NCBI RefSeq assembly: GCF_030708455.1 | Contig: NZ_JAUYWF010000003.1 | Span: 297,424-361,423, forward strand | Direction: 5' to 3' | DNA: 64,000 nucleotides | Source: Halomonas sp. SSL-5 | GTDB lineage: Bacteria; Pseudomonadota; Gammaproteobacteria; Pseudomonadales; Halomonadaceae | Shown: in pieces, positions 20,556 to 30,346 of the stretch | Layout of the letters: each line of letters begins with the position of its first letter | Position numbering within the stretch: position 1 is the stretch's first letter | The notes under the pieces: generated by a model | Database searches by the model: none | What the model was told of the DNA's origin: nothing | Seen by the model: the letters and a program-made list of their open reading frames with translations, nothing else | Position numbers and translations under genes: made by a program

Positions 20556-21437
20556 TCAGTCGTTGTCGTCGAGGCCGTCGTCTTCGTCGCAGGGCTCGGC
20601 CTCGAGCAGTCGGATGCGGCGGTTGTCGGCGTTGAGTACCGTGAAGCGCCAGCCGCCGATGACGGCGTGCTCGCCGCGGGAGGGCAGGTGGCCGAAGCGC
20701 TGCATCACCAGGCCGCCGAGGGTATCGAACTCCTCGTCCGAGAAGCGGGTCTCGAAGCGTTCGTTGAAGTCCTCGATGGGCGTCAGGGCGCGGATGGCGT
20801 AGCGCCCCTCGCCCAGCTCGCGGATGTCCTCCTCCTCGTCGGCGTCGTGCTCGTCCTCGATCTCGCCGACGATCTCCTCGAGGATATCCTCGATGGTGAC
20901 GATGCCGGCGGTACCGCCGTATTCATCGACCACGATCGCCATATGGTTGTGAGTGCTCTGGAACTCCTTGAGCAGGCTGTTCAGGCGCTTGGACTCCGGC
21001 ACGAACAGCGCCGGGCGCACCACCTCCTCGAGCCGGAAGGGCCTGCCGTTCTCCTGGCCGCTGCGCAGCAGCGGCAAGAGGTCCTTGGCCAGCAGGATGC
21101 CCTTCACCTCGTCGAGATTCTCGCCGATCACCGGATAGCGGGAGTGGCCGGTCTCCAGTATCACCGGCAGGTACTCCTCCAGCGGCTGGTCCATGGCGAT
21201 GGCGGTCACCTGGGAACGCGGAATCAGCACCTCGCGAACCTGCTGGTCGCTGATCTTCAGCGCCCCCTCGATGATCATCATGGCGTCCTGCTCGAGCTTC
21301 AGGCGGCCCCCCGCCTGGCGCAGGAACTCCAGCAGCTCGTCCCGGGAGCTGGGTTCGTCGCTGTCGCTGGAGAGCGCCCCCAGCAGTTTCTCGAGCCAGG
21401 AGCGGTTGCCCTGGCTGCTCGATCGGTCTTCGCTCAT
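20556..21437 (-). CDS. corC: CorC/HlyC-type CBS-domain protein
   Basis: A 293-residue soluble protein. Two CBS domains are present ([20 protein letters not shown] and then [20 protein letters not shown]), followed by a CorC/HlyC C-terminal domain. There is no N-terminal DUF21 membrane domain, as in E. coli YbeX. YbeX/CorC has been linked to Mg2+/Co2+ efflux and, more recently, to ribosome metabolism. The start overlaps the end of ybeY by 4 bp, in the conserved order ybeZ-ybeY-corC-lnt. Confidence 0.93.
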   Translation of the reverse strand: MSEDRSSSQGNRSWLEKLLGALSSDSDEPSSRDELLEFLRQAGGRLKLEQDAMMIIEGALKISDQQVREVLIPRSQVTAIAMDQPLEEYLPVILETGHSRYPVIGENLDEVKGILLAKDLLPLLRSGQENGRPFRLEEVVRPALFVPESKRLNSLLKEFQSTHNHMAIVVDEYGGTAGIVTIEDILEEIVGEIEDEHDADEEEDIRELGEGRYAIRALTPIEDFNERFETRFSDEEFDTLGGLVMQRFGHLPSRGEHAVIGGWRFTVLNADNRRIRLLEAEPCDEDDGLDDND

Positions 21438-21922
21438 GAGTCGGTTCTCTCGTCCTCGGGTGCGGTCCGGTAAGGGTCGGCGATGCCCAGTTCGGCCAGG
21501 ATCTCGCGCTCCAGCGCCTCCATGGCCTCGGCCTCGTCATCCTCGAGATGGTCAAAGCCGAGCAGGTGCAGGGTACCGTGAACCACCATGTGAGCGTAGT
21601 GATCGTGCAGCGACTTGTCCTGCTCGGCGGCCTCGGCGGCCACCACGGGATGACAGATCACCAGGTCGCCGAGCAGCGGCAGGCTGACGCAGGGCGGGTT
21701 CTCGAAGGGGAAGGAGAGCACGTTGGTGGGCTTGTCGCGGCCGCGGTAGTCGCGGTTGAGGGCCTGGCTCTCGTCGGCGTCCACCAGGCGCACGCTGAGC
21801 TCGCTGTCGGGGTCGACCGCCTGTCGCGACAGCACCGCGCCCACCCAGGCGTCCAGCTCCGCCTGGCTCGGCAGCCCTTCGGCAGCGATGGCCACCTGAC
21901 GATCGACCCGGGGCTGGCTCAT
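21434..21922 (-). CDS. ybeY: Endoribonuclease YbeY (rRNA maturation and quality control)
   Basis: A 162-residue single-domain metalloprotein. The zinc-binding signature H-x3-H-x5-H is visible in [11 protein letters not shown] near residue 120. YbeY takes part in 16S rRNA 3' end maturation and ribosome quality control. It overlaps ybeZ upstream and corC downstream by 4 bp each, so the cluster is translationally coupled. Confidence 0.95.
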   Translation of the reverse strand: MSQPRVDRQVAIAAEGLPSQAELDAWVGAVLSRQAVDPDSELSVRLVDADESQALNRDYRGRDKPTNVLSFPFENPPCVSLPLLGDLVICHPVVAAEAAEQDKSLHDHYAHMVVHGTLHLLGFDHLEDDEAEAMEALEREILAELGIADPYRTAPEDERTDS

Positions 21923-23022
21923 GACTCGCCTCGCTCGCGGTCGAGACGCTCCTGGCGTTCCTGACCCATTTGCCTTTCCCGACGTAGTGCCTCGCGTTCC
22001 TGCTCCCTGGCCGCCTTGCGGGCGCGCTCGGCGGCCTCCTGCTCGGCCTCGAAGCTGTCGTAGGCCTCGATGATGCGCTGGACCAGCGGGTGGCGTACCA
22101 CGTCCTTGGCGGCGAAGTGGGTCACGCCGATGCCGGGGGTGCCCTTGAGTACCTCGAGGACCTGGATCAGCCCCGAGCTCTGGCCCTTGGGCAGGTCGAC
22201 CTGGGTGACGTCGCCGGTGATCACCGCGGTGGAGCCGAAGCCGATGCGGGTCAGGAACATCTTCATCTGTTCGCGGGTGGTGTTCTGGCTCTCGTCGAGG
22301 ATGATGAAGGCGTTGTTGAGGGTGCGCCCGCGCATGTAGGCCAGCGGGGCGATCTCGATCACCTGGCGCTCGATCAGCTTGGCCACCTGCTCGAAGCCGA
22401 TCATCTCGTAGAGGGCGTCATAGAGCGGGCGCAGGTAGGGGTCGATCTTCTGGGCCAGGTCCCCGGGCAGGAAGCCGAGCTTCTCGCCGGCCTCCACCGC
22501 CGGTCGCACCAGCAGGATGCGACGCACCTCCTGCTGGTTGAGGGCCTCCACCGCCGCGGCCACCGCCAGGTAGGTCTTGCCGGTACCCGCCGGGCCGATG
22601 CCGAAGTTGATGTCGTGGGCGCGGATGCTCTGCACATAGCCCTGCTGGTTGAGGCCGCGGGGCTTGATCAGGGTGCGCGGGGTGCGCAGCAGCACCTCGC
22701 CGCCCTCCTCGTTGCCTTCGTCCTCCTCCAGGGCCTCGAGGCCCGACTCCTGCAGGAAGAGGTGCACGGTATCCGGCTCCAGGTCGCTGGCCTCGGTCTC
22801 GCGGTAGAGGTGCTCGAGCAGGTTGGCGGCGGCCTTGACCCGGTGGATGGGGCCCGCCAGCTGGAAGATATTGCCGCGGTTGCGCAGGGTGATGCCGAGG
22901 CGCGCTTCCACCAGTTTGAGGTGCTCGTCGCGCTGGCCGCACAGGTTGGCCAGGCGGCGGGGGTCGTTGGGTTCGAGGTTCAGGGTGATGATGCGGTTGG
23001 CCTGGGAGGCTGGTTGGCTCAA
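21919..23022 (-). CDS. ybeZ: PhoH-family ATPase YbeZ
   Basis: A 367-residue PhoH-like protein. Walker A is [12 protein letters not shown] near residue 145, and Walker B lies in [11 protein letters not shown] near residue 240. An N-terminal KH-like domain and a charged Arg/Glu-rich tail ([19 protein letters not shown]) flank the ATPase. It is thought to act with YbeY on RNA. The first gene of a tight ybeZ-ybeY-corC-lnt block, it lies 164 bp after miaB. Confidence 0.94.
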   Translation of the reverse strand: MSQPASQANRIITLNLEPNDPRRLANLCGQRDEHLKLVEARLGITLRNRGNIFQLAGPIHRVKAAANLLEHLYRETEASDLEPDTVHLFLQESGLEALEEDEGNEEGGEVLLRTPRTLIKPRGLNQQGYVQSIRAHDINFGIGPAGTGKTYLAVAAAVEALNQQEVRRILLVRPAVEAGEKLGFLPGDLAQKIDPYLRPLYDALYEMIGFEQVAKLIERQVIEIAPLAYMRGRTLNNAFIILDESQNTTREQMKMFLTRIGFGSTAVITGDVTQVDLPKGQSSGLIQVLEVLKGTPGIGVTHFAAKDVVRHPLVQRIIEAYDSFEAEQEAAERARKAAREQEREALRRERQMGQERQERLDRERGES

Positions 23023-23067
23023 GGCGGGCGAGTCCCCTGGATGGTGAATGTGTAGGCTCAGCTTACT

Positions 23068-23087
23068 GCCCCGGCGTTTGCCGGGGC
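23068..23087. repeat. Stem-loop before ybeZ
   Basis: GCCCCGGC and GCCGGGGC form an 8-bp perfect stem with the loop GTTT. The same arms occur, in swapped order, in the stem-loop at 23138-23167, so the two could pair with each other. It is in the miaB-ybeZ gap, about 45 bp upstream of the ybeZ start; no T-run follows on the minus strand. Confidence 0.55.
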
Positions 23088-23137
23088 AATGTGTGAAGGG
23101 CTATTGCGTCCGGAATGTGGTGCTCGAGCCCAGGGGC

Positions 23138-23167
23138 GCCGGGGCCTGCCGCCGGATCAGCCCCGGC
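23138..23167. repeat. Stem-loop with conserved 14-nt loop, copy 2
   Basis: GCCGGGGC (23138-23145) and GCCCCGGC (23160-23167) enclose CTGCCGCCGGATCA. Stem and loop match the element at 9106-9133 with few changes. It lies 20 bp after the miaB stop on the minus strand, the place of a transcription end. Confidence 0.6.
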
Positions 23168-23186
23168 AGTAATACTCCTGCCTGTG

Positions 23187-24530
23187 TCAGTAGATCGCCG
23201 GCGAGGCGAGCTCGCCGCGCAGCGAGTTGGGCAGCGCCTCGCTGATCTCGACGTCGACGAAGTAGCCGATCAGCTCGGTGGGGTTGGGGGCGCGGAAGTT
23301 GACCACCCGGTTGTTCTCGGTGCGCCCGGAGAGCTGCCCCGGATCCCGCGGCGCGAAGCCGGTGACCAGGATGCGCTGGGTGGTGCCCACCATGCGCCGG
23401 CTGATCTGCATGGTCTGCTGGTTGATGCGCTCCTGGAGGATCGCCAGACGCTGCTTCTTGACGCTCTCAGGGGTGTCGTCCTCGAGGGAGGCCGCCGGGG
23501 TGCCGGGGCGCGCCGAGTAGACGAAGCTGAAGGAGTGGTCGAAGCCGATGCGATGGATCAGGTCCATGGTCGCCTCGAAGTCCGCCTCCGTCTCGCCCGG
23601 GAAGCCGATGATGAAGTCCGAGGAGAAGCTGATATCGGGACGCAACTCCCGGATGCGCTCCAGCTTGTCGACATACTCCTCGACACCATGGCCGCGTTTC
23701 ATGGCGGCAAGCACCCGATCCGAGCCGGCCTGCACCGGCAGGTGCAGGTGACTGACCAGCTCCGGTATCTCGCCGTAGGCCTCGATCAGGCTGTCGGAGA
23801 ACTCCACGGGGTGGGAGGTGGTGAAGCGGATGCGGTCGATGCCCTCCACCGCGGCCACGCAAGCGATCAGCTCGGCCAGGTCGATCTCGTCGCCCAGCTG
23901 GTTCTCCCCTCGGTAGGCGTTGACGTTCTGGCCCAGCAGGTTGATCTCGCGCACGCCCTGGTCGGCCAGGTGGATCACCTCGTCCATCACCGCCTCGAAG
24001 GGGCGCGAGACCTCCTCGCCGCGGGTGTAGGGCACCACGCAGAAGGTACAGTACTTGGAGCAGCCCTCCATGACCGACACGAAGGCGGTGGCACCGTCGG
24101 CGCTCGGCTTGGGCAGGTGGTCGAACTTCTCGATCTCCGGGAAGGTCACGTCGACCACCGAGATCTGGTCCTGCTGCCGCGAGTCGAGCATGGATGGCAC
24201 TCGATGCAGGGTCTGGGGGCCGAACACCATGTCGACGTGGGGTGCGCGCTTGCGCAGCGCCTCGCCCTCCTGGCTGGCCACGCAGCCGCCCACGCCGATC
24301 ACCAGGTCGGGATTGGCCTCCTTGAGCTTCTTCCAGCGCCCCAGCTGGTGGAATACCTTCTCCTGGGCCTTCTCGCGGATCGAGCAGGTGTTGAGCAGGA
24401 TGACGTCGGCTTCGCGCTCGTCGTCGGTGAGTTCGAGACGGTGAGATTCGCCGAGCAGATCCGCCATGCGGGCGGAATCGTACTCGTTCATCTGGCAGCC
24501 GTGCGTCTTGATGAAGAGTTTCTTCGCCAT
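23187..24530 (-). CDS. miaB: tRNA-2-methylthio-N6-dimethylallyladenosine synthase
   Basis: A 447-residue radical-SAM methylthiotransferase that modifies i6A37 of tRNAs reading UNN codons. The N-terminal MTTase domain begins [17 protein letters not shown], with the first cluster cysteine. The radical-SAM triad is CSKYCTFC near residue 155, and a TRAM domain closes the protein. Its place upstream of ybeZ-ybeY-corC-lnt is the same as in E. coli. A TATAAT hexamer on the minus strand (24671-24676) is a likely -10 element. Confidence 0.96.
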   Translation of the reverse strand: MAKKLFIKTHGCQMNEYDSARMADLLGESHRLELTDDEREADVILLNTCSIREKAQEKVFHQLGRWKKLKEANPDLVIGVGGCVASQEGEALRKRAPHVDMVFGPQTLHRVPSMLDSRQQDQISVVDVTFPEIEKFDHLPKPSADGATAFVSVMEGCSKYCTFCVVPYTRGEEVSRPFEAVMDEVIHLADQGVREINLLGQNVNAYRGENQLGDEIDLAELIACVAAVEGIDRIRFTTSHPVEFSDSLIEAYGEIPELVSHLHLPVQAGSDRVLAAMKRGHGVEEYVDKLERIRELRPDISFSSDFIIGFPGETEADFEATMDLIHRIGFDHSFSFVYSARPGTPAASLEDDTPESVKKQRLAILQERINQQTMQISRRMVGTTQRILVTGFAPRDPGQLSGRTENNRVVNFRAPNPTELIGYFVDVEISEALPNSLRGELASPAIY

Positions 24531-24977
24531 AAGGATTGGGTCGTGGCGCCAGGCGCCCGACGTCTGTCACCGGTGGGTTCAGGGATGCGCGACACTCAAG
24601 GCGGCGGACCGCCGGCGGCGCGGCAATGGATGGCGGTGGCCGCCTGGGCCATCGTTGAAAACAGGCGGGTATTATACGTGTCGTGCCCGTGTGGAGCCAG
24701 CCCGGCACCCGGCTCGAGCGAGTGTGCTAACCTAGCCGACCCGGTCGGCGGGGTGGGCCCGCGGCCCCGGTGGCCTGCCGAAGGCGCCCGCGGCGCTGGT
24801 CACGCAATGACCAGCAACCCGAAAGTGGCGCTGTGGCGGTACCGACGGGCGACTTTCCCGGAGTTGTCCCGGCGGTTGTCCACAGATGCTGTGAATAACC
24901 GTCGACGACGTCTGCACAGCGTAACCAACCACATTGGGCCGGTTTTCGGCAGGATCTTTTCCAGTCAGGATCATGGC
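24531..24977. other. 447-bp divergent intergenic region (miaB / SH3 protein)
   Basis: No convincing gene is present; the open frames here lack ribosome sites and known motifs. On the minus strand TATAAT at 24671-24676 is a good -10 for miaB, with only a weak -35. At 24876-24898 two DnaA-box-like nonamers face each other (see separate entry). The sequence 24715-24830 is very GC-rich without an obvious structure. Confidence 0.6.
24876..24898. promoter_or_regulatory. Inverted pair of DnaA-box-like nonamers
   Basis: TTGTCCACA (24876-24884) and TGTGAATAA (24890-24898, reverse complement TTATTCACA) each differ from TTATCCACA at one position. They face each other across 5 bp and lie about 80 bp before the SH3-protein start. 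They could be DnaA sites, or simply the half-sites of another dyad-binding regulator. Confidence 0.35.
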
Positions 24978-25616
24978 ATGACGACACATCACCGCACACG
25001 AACCGGCCTGGGCATCTGCCTGGGCTCGCTACTCGGCCTGCTGGCCCTGCCGCTGGCGGCCCAGGAACAGAACGACACCGTCTGGGTCTCCGACTCCCTG
25101 ACCACCTATGTGCGCAGCGGCCCCACCGATGGCTATCGCATCGTCGGCAATCTGACCGCCGGTGAGCCGGTGGAGCGGCTGGAGACCAGCGGCGACTATA
25201 CCCGCGTCCGGGGTCCCGGAGGCGACGCCGTCTGGGTCCTCAGTCGCGAGATCCAGGAGGTGCCCAGCGCCCAGGTGCGTCTGCCCGAGCTGGAGCAGCG
25301 AGTGGCCCAGCTCGATGCCGAACTCGACGACATCGATGAGGAGTGGGAGCAGCGTACCGCCGCACTGCGCGAGACCCTCGAGGTTCGCGAGGCGCGGGTC
25401 GCCGAGCTGGAAACGCGCAATCACGAGCTGGATGCCGAGGCACAGCGTTCCCGCGAGGCCGTGCGTGAGCTCGAGGCGCGCCTCAACACCCAGGAGCAGG
25501 ACCTGCTGATGCGCTACTTCATGTATGGCGGTGGGGTGGCCGGTGCCGGCCTGCTGGTCGGCCTGATCGTCCCCCATCTGCCGCGTCGTCGCCGCAAGCG
25601 CGATCGCTGGTTCTGA
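24978..25616 (+). CDS. TIGR04211-type SH3-domain membrane protein
   Basis: A 212-residue protein. I chose the ATG at 24978; the frame stays open far upstream, but that part is antisense to miaB. A signal peptide ends near LPLAAQEQ (residue 29). A bacterial SH3 domain follows (WVSDSLTTYVRSGPTDGYRI, about residues 34-95), then a coiled coil of heptads rich in Glu/Leu/Arg (about 100-170), one membrane helix near 180-200, and a basic tail (RRRRKRDR). This is the architecture of the YgiM-like family; its precise role is unknown. Confidence 0.88.
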   Translation: MTTHHRTRTGLGICLGSLLGLLALPLAAQEQNDTVWVSDSLTTYVRSGPTDGYRIVGNLTAGEPVERLETSGDYTRVRGPGGDAVWVLSREIQEVPSAQVRLPELEQRVAQLDAELDDIDEEWEQRTAALRETLEVREARVAELETRNHELDAEAQRSREAVRELEARLNTQEQDLLMRYFMYGGGVAGAGLLVGLIVPHLPRRRRKRDRWF

Positions 25617-25624
25617 GGCCCGCC

Positions 25625-26281
25625 ATGGTGGAGAACGAATGGGAGAACCAATGGCTGTCCCGCTGGCGGGAGGGGCGCATCGGCTTCCACCGTGACGCGC
25701 CGCATCCCGCGCTGCGCCACCACTGGCCGCTGCTGGGCGTGCGGCCCGGCGTCAAGGTGCTGGTGCCGTTATGCGGCAAGAGTCACGACATGCGCTGGCT
25801 GGGGCGTCACGACCACCCGGTGCTGGGCATCGAACTGGCGCCCCAGGCGATCGAGCAGTTTCTCGCCGAGGGGGGCGAGCCCGTCTCGCGCTATCGCCAG
25901 GCGGGATTCGAGATATGTCGCCAGGGCAACGTCGAGCTCTGGTGCGGCGACTTCTTCCACTTCCATATCGCCCAGGCGGCCGAGATCGGCGCCTTCTACG
26001 ACCGTGCCGCCCTGATCGCCCTGCCGCCCGCCACCCGCCAGCGCTATGCCTTCCATCTGGCACAGCTGATCCCGCCCGGGGCCAGGGGGCTGTTCATCAG
26101 CCTCGACCGTGCGGCCGGCGAGGAGCAGGCCGGCCCGCCGTTCCACGTGCCGGAAGAGGAGGTGCGCGAGCTGTTCGAGCCCAATTTCCAGATCACCCTG
26201 CTCGAGCGGGGCGCACCGGAGCCGGGCAGCGGCTTCCAGGAGCATGTCTGGGCCATGGTTCGCCGCGGCCCGGTCGAATGA
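25625..26281 (+). CDS. tpm: Thiopurine S-methyltransferase
   Basis: A 218-residue SAM-dependent methyltransferase of the TPMT family. Markers are WENQWLSRWREGRIGFHRDA at the start, VLVPLCGKSHDMRWL near residue 45, and ALIALPPATRQRYA near residue 130. Bacterial members methylate thiopurines and also tellurite or selenite species. It starts 9 bp after the SH3-protein gene, probably in one transcript, and is convergent with the lipoprotein gene 3 bp downstream. Confidence 0.93.
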   Translation: MVENEWENQWLSRWREGRIGFHRDAPHPALRHHWPLLGVRPGVKVLVPLCGKSHDMRWLGRHDHPVLGIELAPQAIEQFLAEGGEPVSRYRQAGFEICRQGNVELWCGDFFHFHIAQAAEIGAFYDRAALIALPPATRQRYAFHLAQLIPPGARGLFISLDRAAGEEQAGPPFHVPEEEVRELFEPNFQITLLERGAPEPGSGFQEHVWAMVRRGPVE

Positions 26282-26284
26282 CCC

Positions 26285-26875
26285 TCAGCGGGCCAGCAGG
26301 CGGCCCAGTTCCGGGTCGCGGAAGGCACGGTCCAGGCCATCGGAGAGCAGTTCGTTGACCATGCGGCTGTTGGCTTCCTGGTCCGGGCGCACGGCAAAGC
26401 TCTGAGTGCGCCGCGAGGTATAGGTGCCGGTGTAGGTGTTGCCGCCATTGGTCGCCTCGGCGACGAGCACCGCCTCCATGCGTGCCTCGCCGATCACCGG
26501 ACGGCTCTGACCCCGTGCATAGCCCAGGTGGTCGAGGGTCAGGGTCAGGCTGGGGCGCCCCTCGGCGCGCTGGGTGGTGGGCGCGAAGCCCATCTCGCGC
26601 ACCGCCCGCTCGGCCTCGCGCTGCAGCCCGGGCATCAGTTCGTGGGCGTAGACGGTGATGGTGGCGGTGGACATGGCGCTGCCGGTGCGGGTGCCGATCA
26701 CCTCGCTGTCGCGGCCATCCGCGGCGATCACCGTCACCGCCTGGCCGCTGCCGGTCACCGGCACCTCGGCGCTGCGCCTGGGGTCAAGCTGCAGGGTCTG
26801 GGGAGCGGCACAGCCGGCCAGCCAGCCGGTGGCGACCAGGGCCAGGGAAAGGCGAACAAAGCGTCGACGCAGCAT
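26285..26875 (-). CDS. YajG-type lipoprotein
   Basis: A 196-residue predicted lipoprotein. The ATG at 26875 gives a signal peptide ending in the lipobox LAGC (Cys22), where cleavage and lipidation would occur. The rest resembles YajG/DUF-type outer-membrane lipoproteins: VTVIAADGRDSEVIGTRTG, LTLTLDHLGYARG, and a C-terminal helical segment. The function is not established for the family. The gene is divergent from the acetyltransferase gene. Confidence 0.82.
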   Translation of the reverse strand: MLRRRFVRLSLALVATGWLAGCAAPQTLQLDPRRSAEVPVTGSGQAVTVIAADGRDSEVIGTRTGSAMSTATITVYAHELMPGLQREAERAVREMGFAPTTQRAEGRPSLTLTLDHLGYARGQSRPVIGEARMEAVLVAEATNGGNTYTGTYTSRRTQSFAVRPDQEANSRMVNELLSDGLDRAFRDPELGRLLAR

Positions 26876-26992
26876 GGGGAGCTCCCGTATCGGTGGTGGG
26901 TATCGGGGGCGCAGTATAGCGCCCGCTGCTCGCTCAGGGTACGACGTCGCCTCCTCGGTTACACTGTCGGTATACGTCGAAGGAGCCGTGAC

Positions 26993-27421
26993 ATGATCCG
27001 TTCCGCTGCCGCCAAGGAGATTCCCGGGCTGGTCGATATCTGGTTGCGTGCCTCCATCCGAGCCCACGACTTCATCCCCGAGGCGTTCTGGTCGTCCCGC
27101 GCCGAGGCCATGGCCCGACAGCGCCTGCCCCAGGCCGATGAGCTTGCGGTGCTGGAGGTCGAGGGTAGGGTGATCGGCTTCGCCGCCCTCAGCGGCGATC
27201 ACCTCGAGGCGCTGTTCATCGACCCCGAGGTGCAGAGTTATGGCCACGGTTCGCGGCTGATGGCCCACGCCATGGCCGGTCACGAGCGCCTGACTCTATG
27301 TGTCTATTCACGCAACGTGCGTGCGGTCTCCTTCTACCGCCGGCTGGGCTTTCGCGCCGTGGAGGAGCGCGTCGAGCCGCTCACCGGCGAGAACGAGACC
27401 CTGATGGCGTGGCAGCGCTGA
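26993..27421 (+). CDS. GNAT family N-acetyltransferase
   Basis: A 142-residue acetyltransferase. AAGGAG stands 10 bp before the ATG at 26993. The acetyl-CoA motif A region is ALFIDPEVQSYGHGSRLMAH near residues 70-90, and motif B is in NVRAVSFYRRLGFR near residue 103. The length and the N-terminal segment IPGLVDIWLRAS resemble the YjaB/YafP group. The substrate is unknown. Confidence 0.88.
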   Translation: MIRSAAAKEIPGLVDIWLRASIRAHDFIPEAFWSSRAEAMARQRLPQADELAVLEVEGRVIGFAALSGDHLEALFIDPEVQSYGHGSRLMAHAMAGHERLTLCVYSRNVRAVSFYRRLGFRAVEERVEPLTGENETLMAWQR

Positions 27422-27454
27422 GCCAGCGCTGGCGCGCCGCCTTCCGTCCCTCCT

Positions 27455-28081
27455 TCAGGCCTGAGCGCGACTCAGCCGATAGCGAATCCTGGGGAGCGTG
27501 CGGGCCACCGGCGGCAGGCGGGTCGCCATGACCAGCGCCGCGATGGCGGCATACATCGCCCACTCGCCGAGGTCGGCGCGCACCACCCAGAAGAAGTGCA
27601 GCAGCACCAGGCCCAGGATGGGGTAGGCGAGCCTGTGCAGCGACTTCCAGCGCTTGCCCAGGCGGCGCATCGACCAGCGGTTGGAGGTGGCGCCCAGCAG
27701 GACGAGGCCGATCAGCGCCAGCATGCCGACGATGATATAGGGCCGCTTCACCAGCTCGCTGCCCAGCATGGCCCAGTCGAGCCCCAGGATGAACAGCGCG
27801 TAGCTGAGCATGTGCAGGGTGGCGTAGGCCAGTGTCCACAGGCCGAGCTGCCGGCGGATCAGGGCGAAGCCCTTCCAGCGAGTGAGCCGGCTCAACGGTG
27901 TCAGGCTCAGGGTCAGCAGCAGCATCCACAGCGCGCCGATGCCGATATTGAGCAGCAGGTAGCGCCCTGGCTCGGGTCCGGCGGCGTTGCTGGCCACCTG
28001 CCAGCCCCATATCAGCAACGGTGCCAGCGCCGCCAGGAACACGCCCAGCCGCCAGAGTCGCCAACGATGCTGGGCGTCCAT
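27455..28081 (-). CDS. msrQ: Heme-binding membrane subunit MsrQ of methionine-sulfoxide repair
   Basis: A 208-residue inner-membrane protein with about six helices of the ferric-reductase type. Likely heme-ligand histidines lie in TLHMLSYALFI and KSLHRLAYPILGLVLLHFF. MsrQ passes electrons from the respiratory chain to the periplasmic enzyme MsrP. Its start overlaps the stop of msrP by one base, so the pair is coupled. Confidence 0.95.
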   Translation of the reverse strand: MDAQHRWRLWRLGVFLAALAPLLIWGWQVASNAAGPEPGRYLLLNIGIGALWMLLLTLSLTPLSRLTRWKGFALIRRQLGLWTLAYATLHMLSYALFILGLDWAMLGSELVKRPYIIVGMLALIGLVLLGATSNRWSMRRLGKRWKSLHRLAYPILGLVLLHFFWVVRADLGEWAMYAAIAALVMATRLPPVARTLPRIRYRLSRAQA

Positions 28082-29097
28082 CAGTAGTGCTTCCGTAGAT
28101 CCAGCCCCGCATACAGCCCGGCGACGTCGTCGGCGTAGCCGTTGAACATCCGGGTATCGATGGTATTGGGGTTGAACAGGCTATTGGGCAGGCGACGCTC
28201 GGTGGCCTGGCTCCAGCGCGGGTGGTCGACCTCGGGGTTGACGTTGGCGTAGAAGCCGTACTCGTCGGGGGCGATCCGCTGCCAGGAGTTGACCGGCTGC
28301 TCTGCCACCAGCGAGATGCGTACGATCGACTTGATGCTCTTGAAGCCGTACTTCCAGGGCACCACCAGCCGCAGGGGCGCGCCGTTCTGGTTGGGCAGTT
28401 CGCGGCCATACATGCCCAGGGCGAGCAGGGTCAGCGGGTGCATGGCCTCGTCCAGGCGCAGGCCCTCCACGTAGGGCCAGTCGATCAGCGCGAAGGAGGA
28501 GCGCTGTCCCGGCATCTGCTCCGGGTCGACCAGGGTCTCGAAGCGCACGTAGCGGGCCTTGCTGGTGGGCTCGGCGCGCCTGATCACCTCGGCGAGGGGA
28601 ATGCCCAGCCAGGGGATCACCATCGACCACGCCTCGACGCAACGCAGGCGATAGATGCGCTCCTCGAACTGCGATGGCCTGGCGAGGTCCTCCAGGGCCA
28701 GGCGCCCGCCGTTGTTGACCTCGCCGTCGACCACCACGCTCCAGGGCTGGGTTTCCAGGCTGCCGGCGTGGCGGGCGGGGTCGGACTTGCCGGAGCCGAA
28801 CTCGTAGAAGTTGTTGTAGCCGCTGGCATCGTCGAAGGGGGCGACCCTGTCCTGCTCGGGGTCGCTCGGGGTGACGGCTTGCCAGCGGGTGGCGTCGATC
28901 TTCTCCTTCAGCCACGCCGGCGCGTCGCCCTCGGGAACATCCGCGTAGTCGGAAGCGGCACGGGTCTGGCCGGAGAGGGCAAGCCCCGCGCCCAGGCCCA
29001 CCATGCCGCCCATGAAGCGTCGCCGGGAGAGGTAGATGGACTCCGGTGTCACATCGGATTCGTGCAGATCACCGGGCCTGGCAATCTTGATCAGCAT
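28081..29097 (-). CDS. msrP: Periplasmic methionine-sulfoxide reductase, molybdenum subunit MsrP
   Basis: A 338-residue protein that repairs oxidised methionine in periplasmic proteins. The twin-arginine signal is SRRRFMGGMVGLGAG near residue 26. The molybdopterin-ligating cysteine is in YRLRCVEAWSMVIPW near residue 150, followed by GIPLAEVIRRAEP. With MsrQ it forms the MsrPQ system. The 157 bp upstream, before the 3' end of cysA, should hold its promoter; I see no convincing -35/-10 pair. Confidence 0.96.
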   Translation of the reverse strand: MLIKIARPGDLHESDVTPESIYLSRRRFMGGMVGLGAGLALSGQTRAASDYADVPEGDAPAWLKEKIDATRWQAVTPSDPEQDRVAPFDDASGYNNFYEFGSGKSDPARHAGSLETQPWSVVVDGEVNNGGRLALEDLARPSQFEERIYRLRCVEAWSMVIPWLGIPLAEVIRRAEPTSKARYVRFETLVDPEQMPGQRSSFALIDWPYVEGLRLDEAMHPLTLLALGMYGRELPNQNGAPLRLVVPWKYGFKSIKSIVRISLVAEQPVNSWQRIAPDEYGFYANVNPEVDHPRWSQATERRLPNSLFNPNTIDTRMFNGYADDVAGLYAGLDLRKHY

Positions 29098-29254
29098 GGG
29101 GACCTCCGCTGGCGGTGAGTACTGTGTCGTGATGAGTGTGACAACACGACAGCAGAATTATCACCGCCAACCACCGAGTTATCGCCGGCTCGCCGGGCAC
29201 GGGGCCGGCGGTAGTCAGAGATAGCGGTGGGGGAGGGGCGGGCCGGACAGTGGT

Positions 29255-30346
29255 TCAGGCGGCGGCCCGCTGGCGCTGCTGGTGGGCGTCAGCGCTGAAA
29301 CGGTGCCAGCGGCGTGGAATCACGTACAGCCGCTGGCCGCGGCGCAGCTCGAGGCGCTCATAGTCGGCGTGGCGCAGGGTGGCCAGCCAGGGCTCCACCA
29401 TCCAGTCCGCGGCGATCTCCACCCGCACCTCGGCACCCACCGGGGAGATGGAGGTGACGGTCACCGGCAGCCGGGCCTCCGCCGTCGGTGACTCCACCAG
29501 GCGGACCTCGTGGGGCCGCAGCAGCAGCTCCTCGGGGCCGTCGGGCAGCTCCAACGCGAGGCTCGCCTCGCCGCAGGTCAGCACCCCATTGCGCACCTCG
29601 CCCTCGAGATGGTTCACATCGCCCAGGAACTCGAAGACGAAGCGGTTAGCCGGTGACCGGTAGAGGGCATCCGGGGTGTCGATCTGCTCGATACGCCCCT
29701 GGCTCATCACCGCGACACGGTCGGAGACCTCCAGGGCCTCCTCCTGGTCGTGGGTCACGAACAGGCTGGTGAAGCCCAGCTCGTCGTGCAGCTGGCGCAA
29801 CCAGCGGCGCAGCTCCTGGCGCACCTTGGCGTCCAGCGCCCCGAAGGGCTCGTCGAGCAGCAGCACGTCGGGGCGCAGGGCCAGCGCCCGGGCCAGGGAG
29901 ACGCGCTGCTGCTGGCCGCCGGAGAGCTGGGCCGGATAGCGGCTGGCGAAGTGTTCGAGCTGTACCATCTCCAGCAGGCGGTGGACCCGGGCGCGGATCT
30001 CGCCGCTGGAGGGGCGCTCGCGACGCGGCAGCACGGTGAGGCCGAAGGCCACGTTGTCGAACACCGTCATATGGCGAAACAGCGCATAGTGCTGGAAGAC
30101 GAAGCCGATGCGTCGGTCGCGCACATGCACGTCGGTGACGTCGCGGTCGCCGAACAGGATGCGTCCGGCCGGGGCACGGTCCGGCGCCTCGAGGCCGGCG
30201 ATGATGCGCAGCAGGGTGGTCTTGCCCGAGCCCGAGGGCCCCAGCAGGCCCACCAGCTCGCCCTCGGCGATCTCCAGGCTTACCGGCTCCAGGGCACGCC
30301 CGGCACGGCCATAGTGCTTGGCGATATCGGTCAGGCGGATGCTCAT
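29255..30346 (-). CDS. cysA: Sulfate/thiosulfate ABC transporter, ATP-binding subunit
   Basis: A 363-residue ATPase. Walker A is [11 protein letters not shown] near residue 36, the signature [15 protein letters not shown] near 133, and Walker [13 protein letters not shown] near 155. A C-terminal TOBE-like domain follows. The start at 30346 overlaps the end of cysW by 4 bp. It powers sulfate import by CysT/CysW and is the last gene of cysP-cysT-cysW-cysA. Confidence 0.95.
   Translation of the reverse strand: MSIRLTDIAKHYGRAGRALEPVSLEIAEGELVGLLGPSGSGKTTLLRIIAGLEAPDRAPAGRILFGDRDVTDVHVRDRRIGFVFQHYALFRHMTVFDNVAFGLTVLPRRERPSSGEIRARVHRLLEMVQLEHFASRYPAQLSGGQQQRVSLARALALRPDVLLLDEPFGALDAKVRQELRRWLRQLHDELGFTSLFVTHDQEEALEVSDRVAVMSQGRIEQIDTPDALYRSPANRFVFEFLGDVNHLEGEVRNGVLTCGEASLALELPDGPEELLLRPHEVRLVESPTAEARLPVTVTSISPVGAEVRVEIAADWMVEPWLATLRHADYERLELRRGQRLYVIPRRWHRFSADAHQQRQRAAA

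Noticed and set aside
23115..24977. Long upstream extension of the SH3-protein frame
   Set aside because: It runs antisense through miaB. The signal peptide at 24978 marks the true start.
24578..24977. Possible gene in the miaB/SH3 intergenic region
   Set aside because: Frames on both strands lack ribosome sites, recognisable motifs and sensible composition; the stretch looks like a promoter region.
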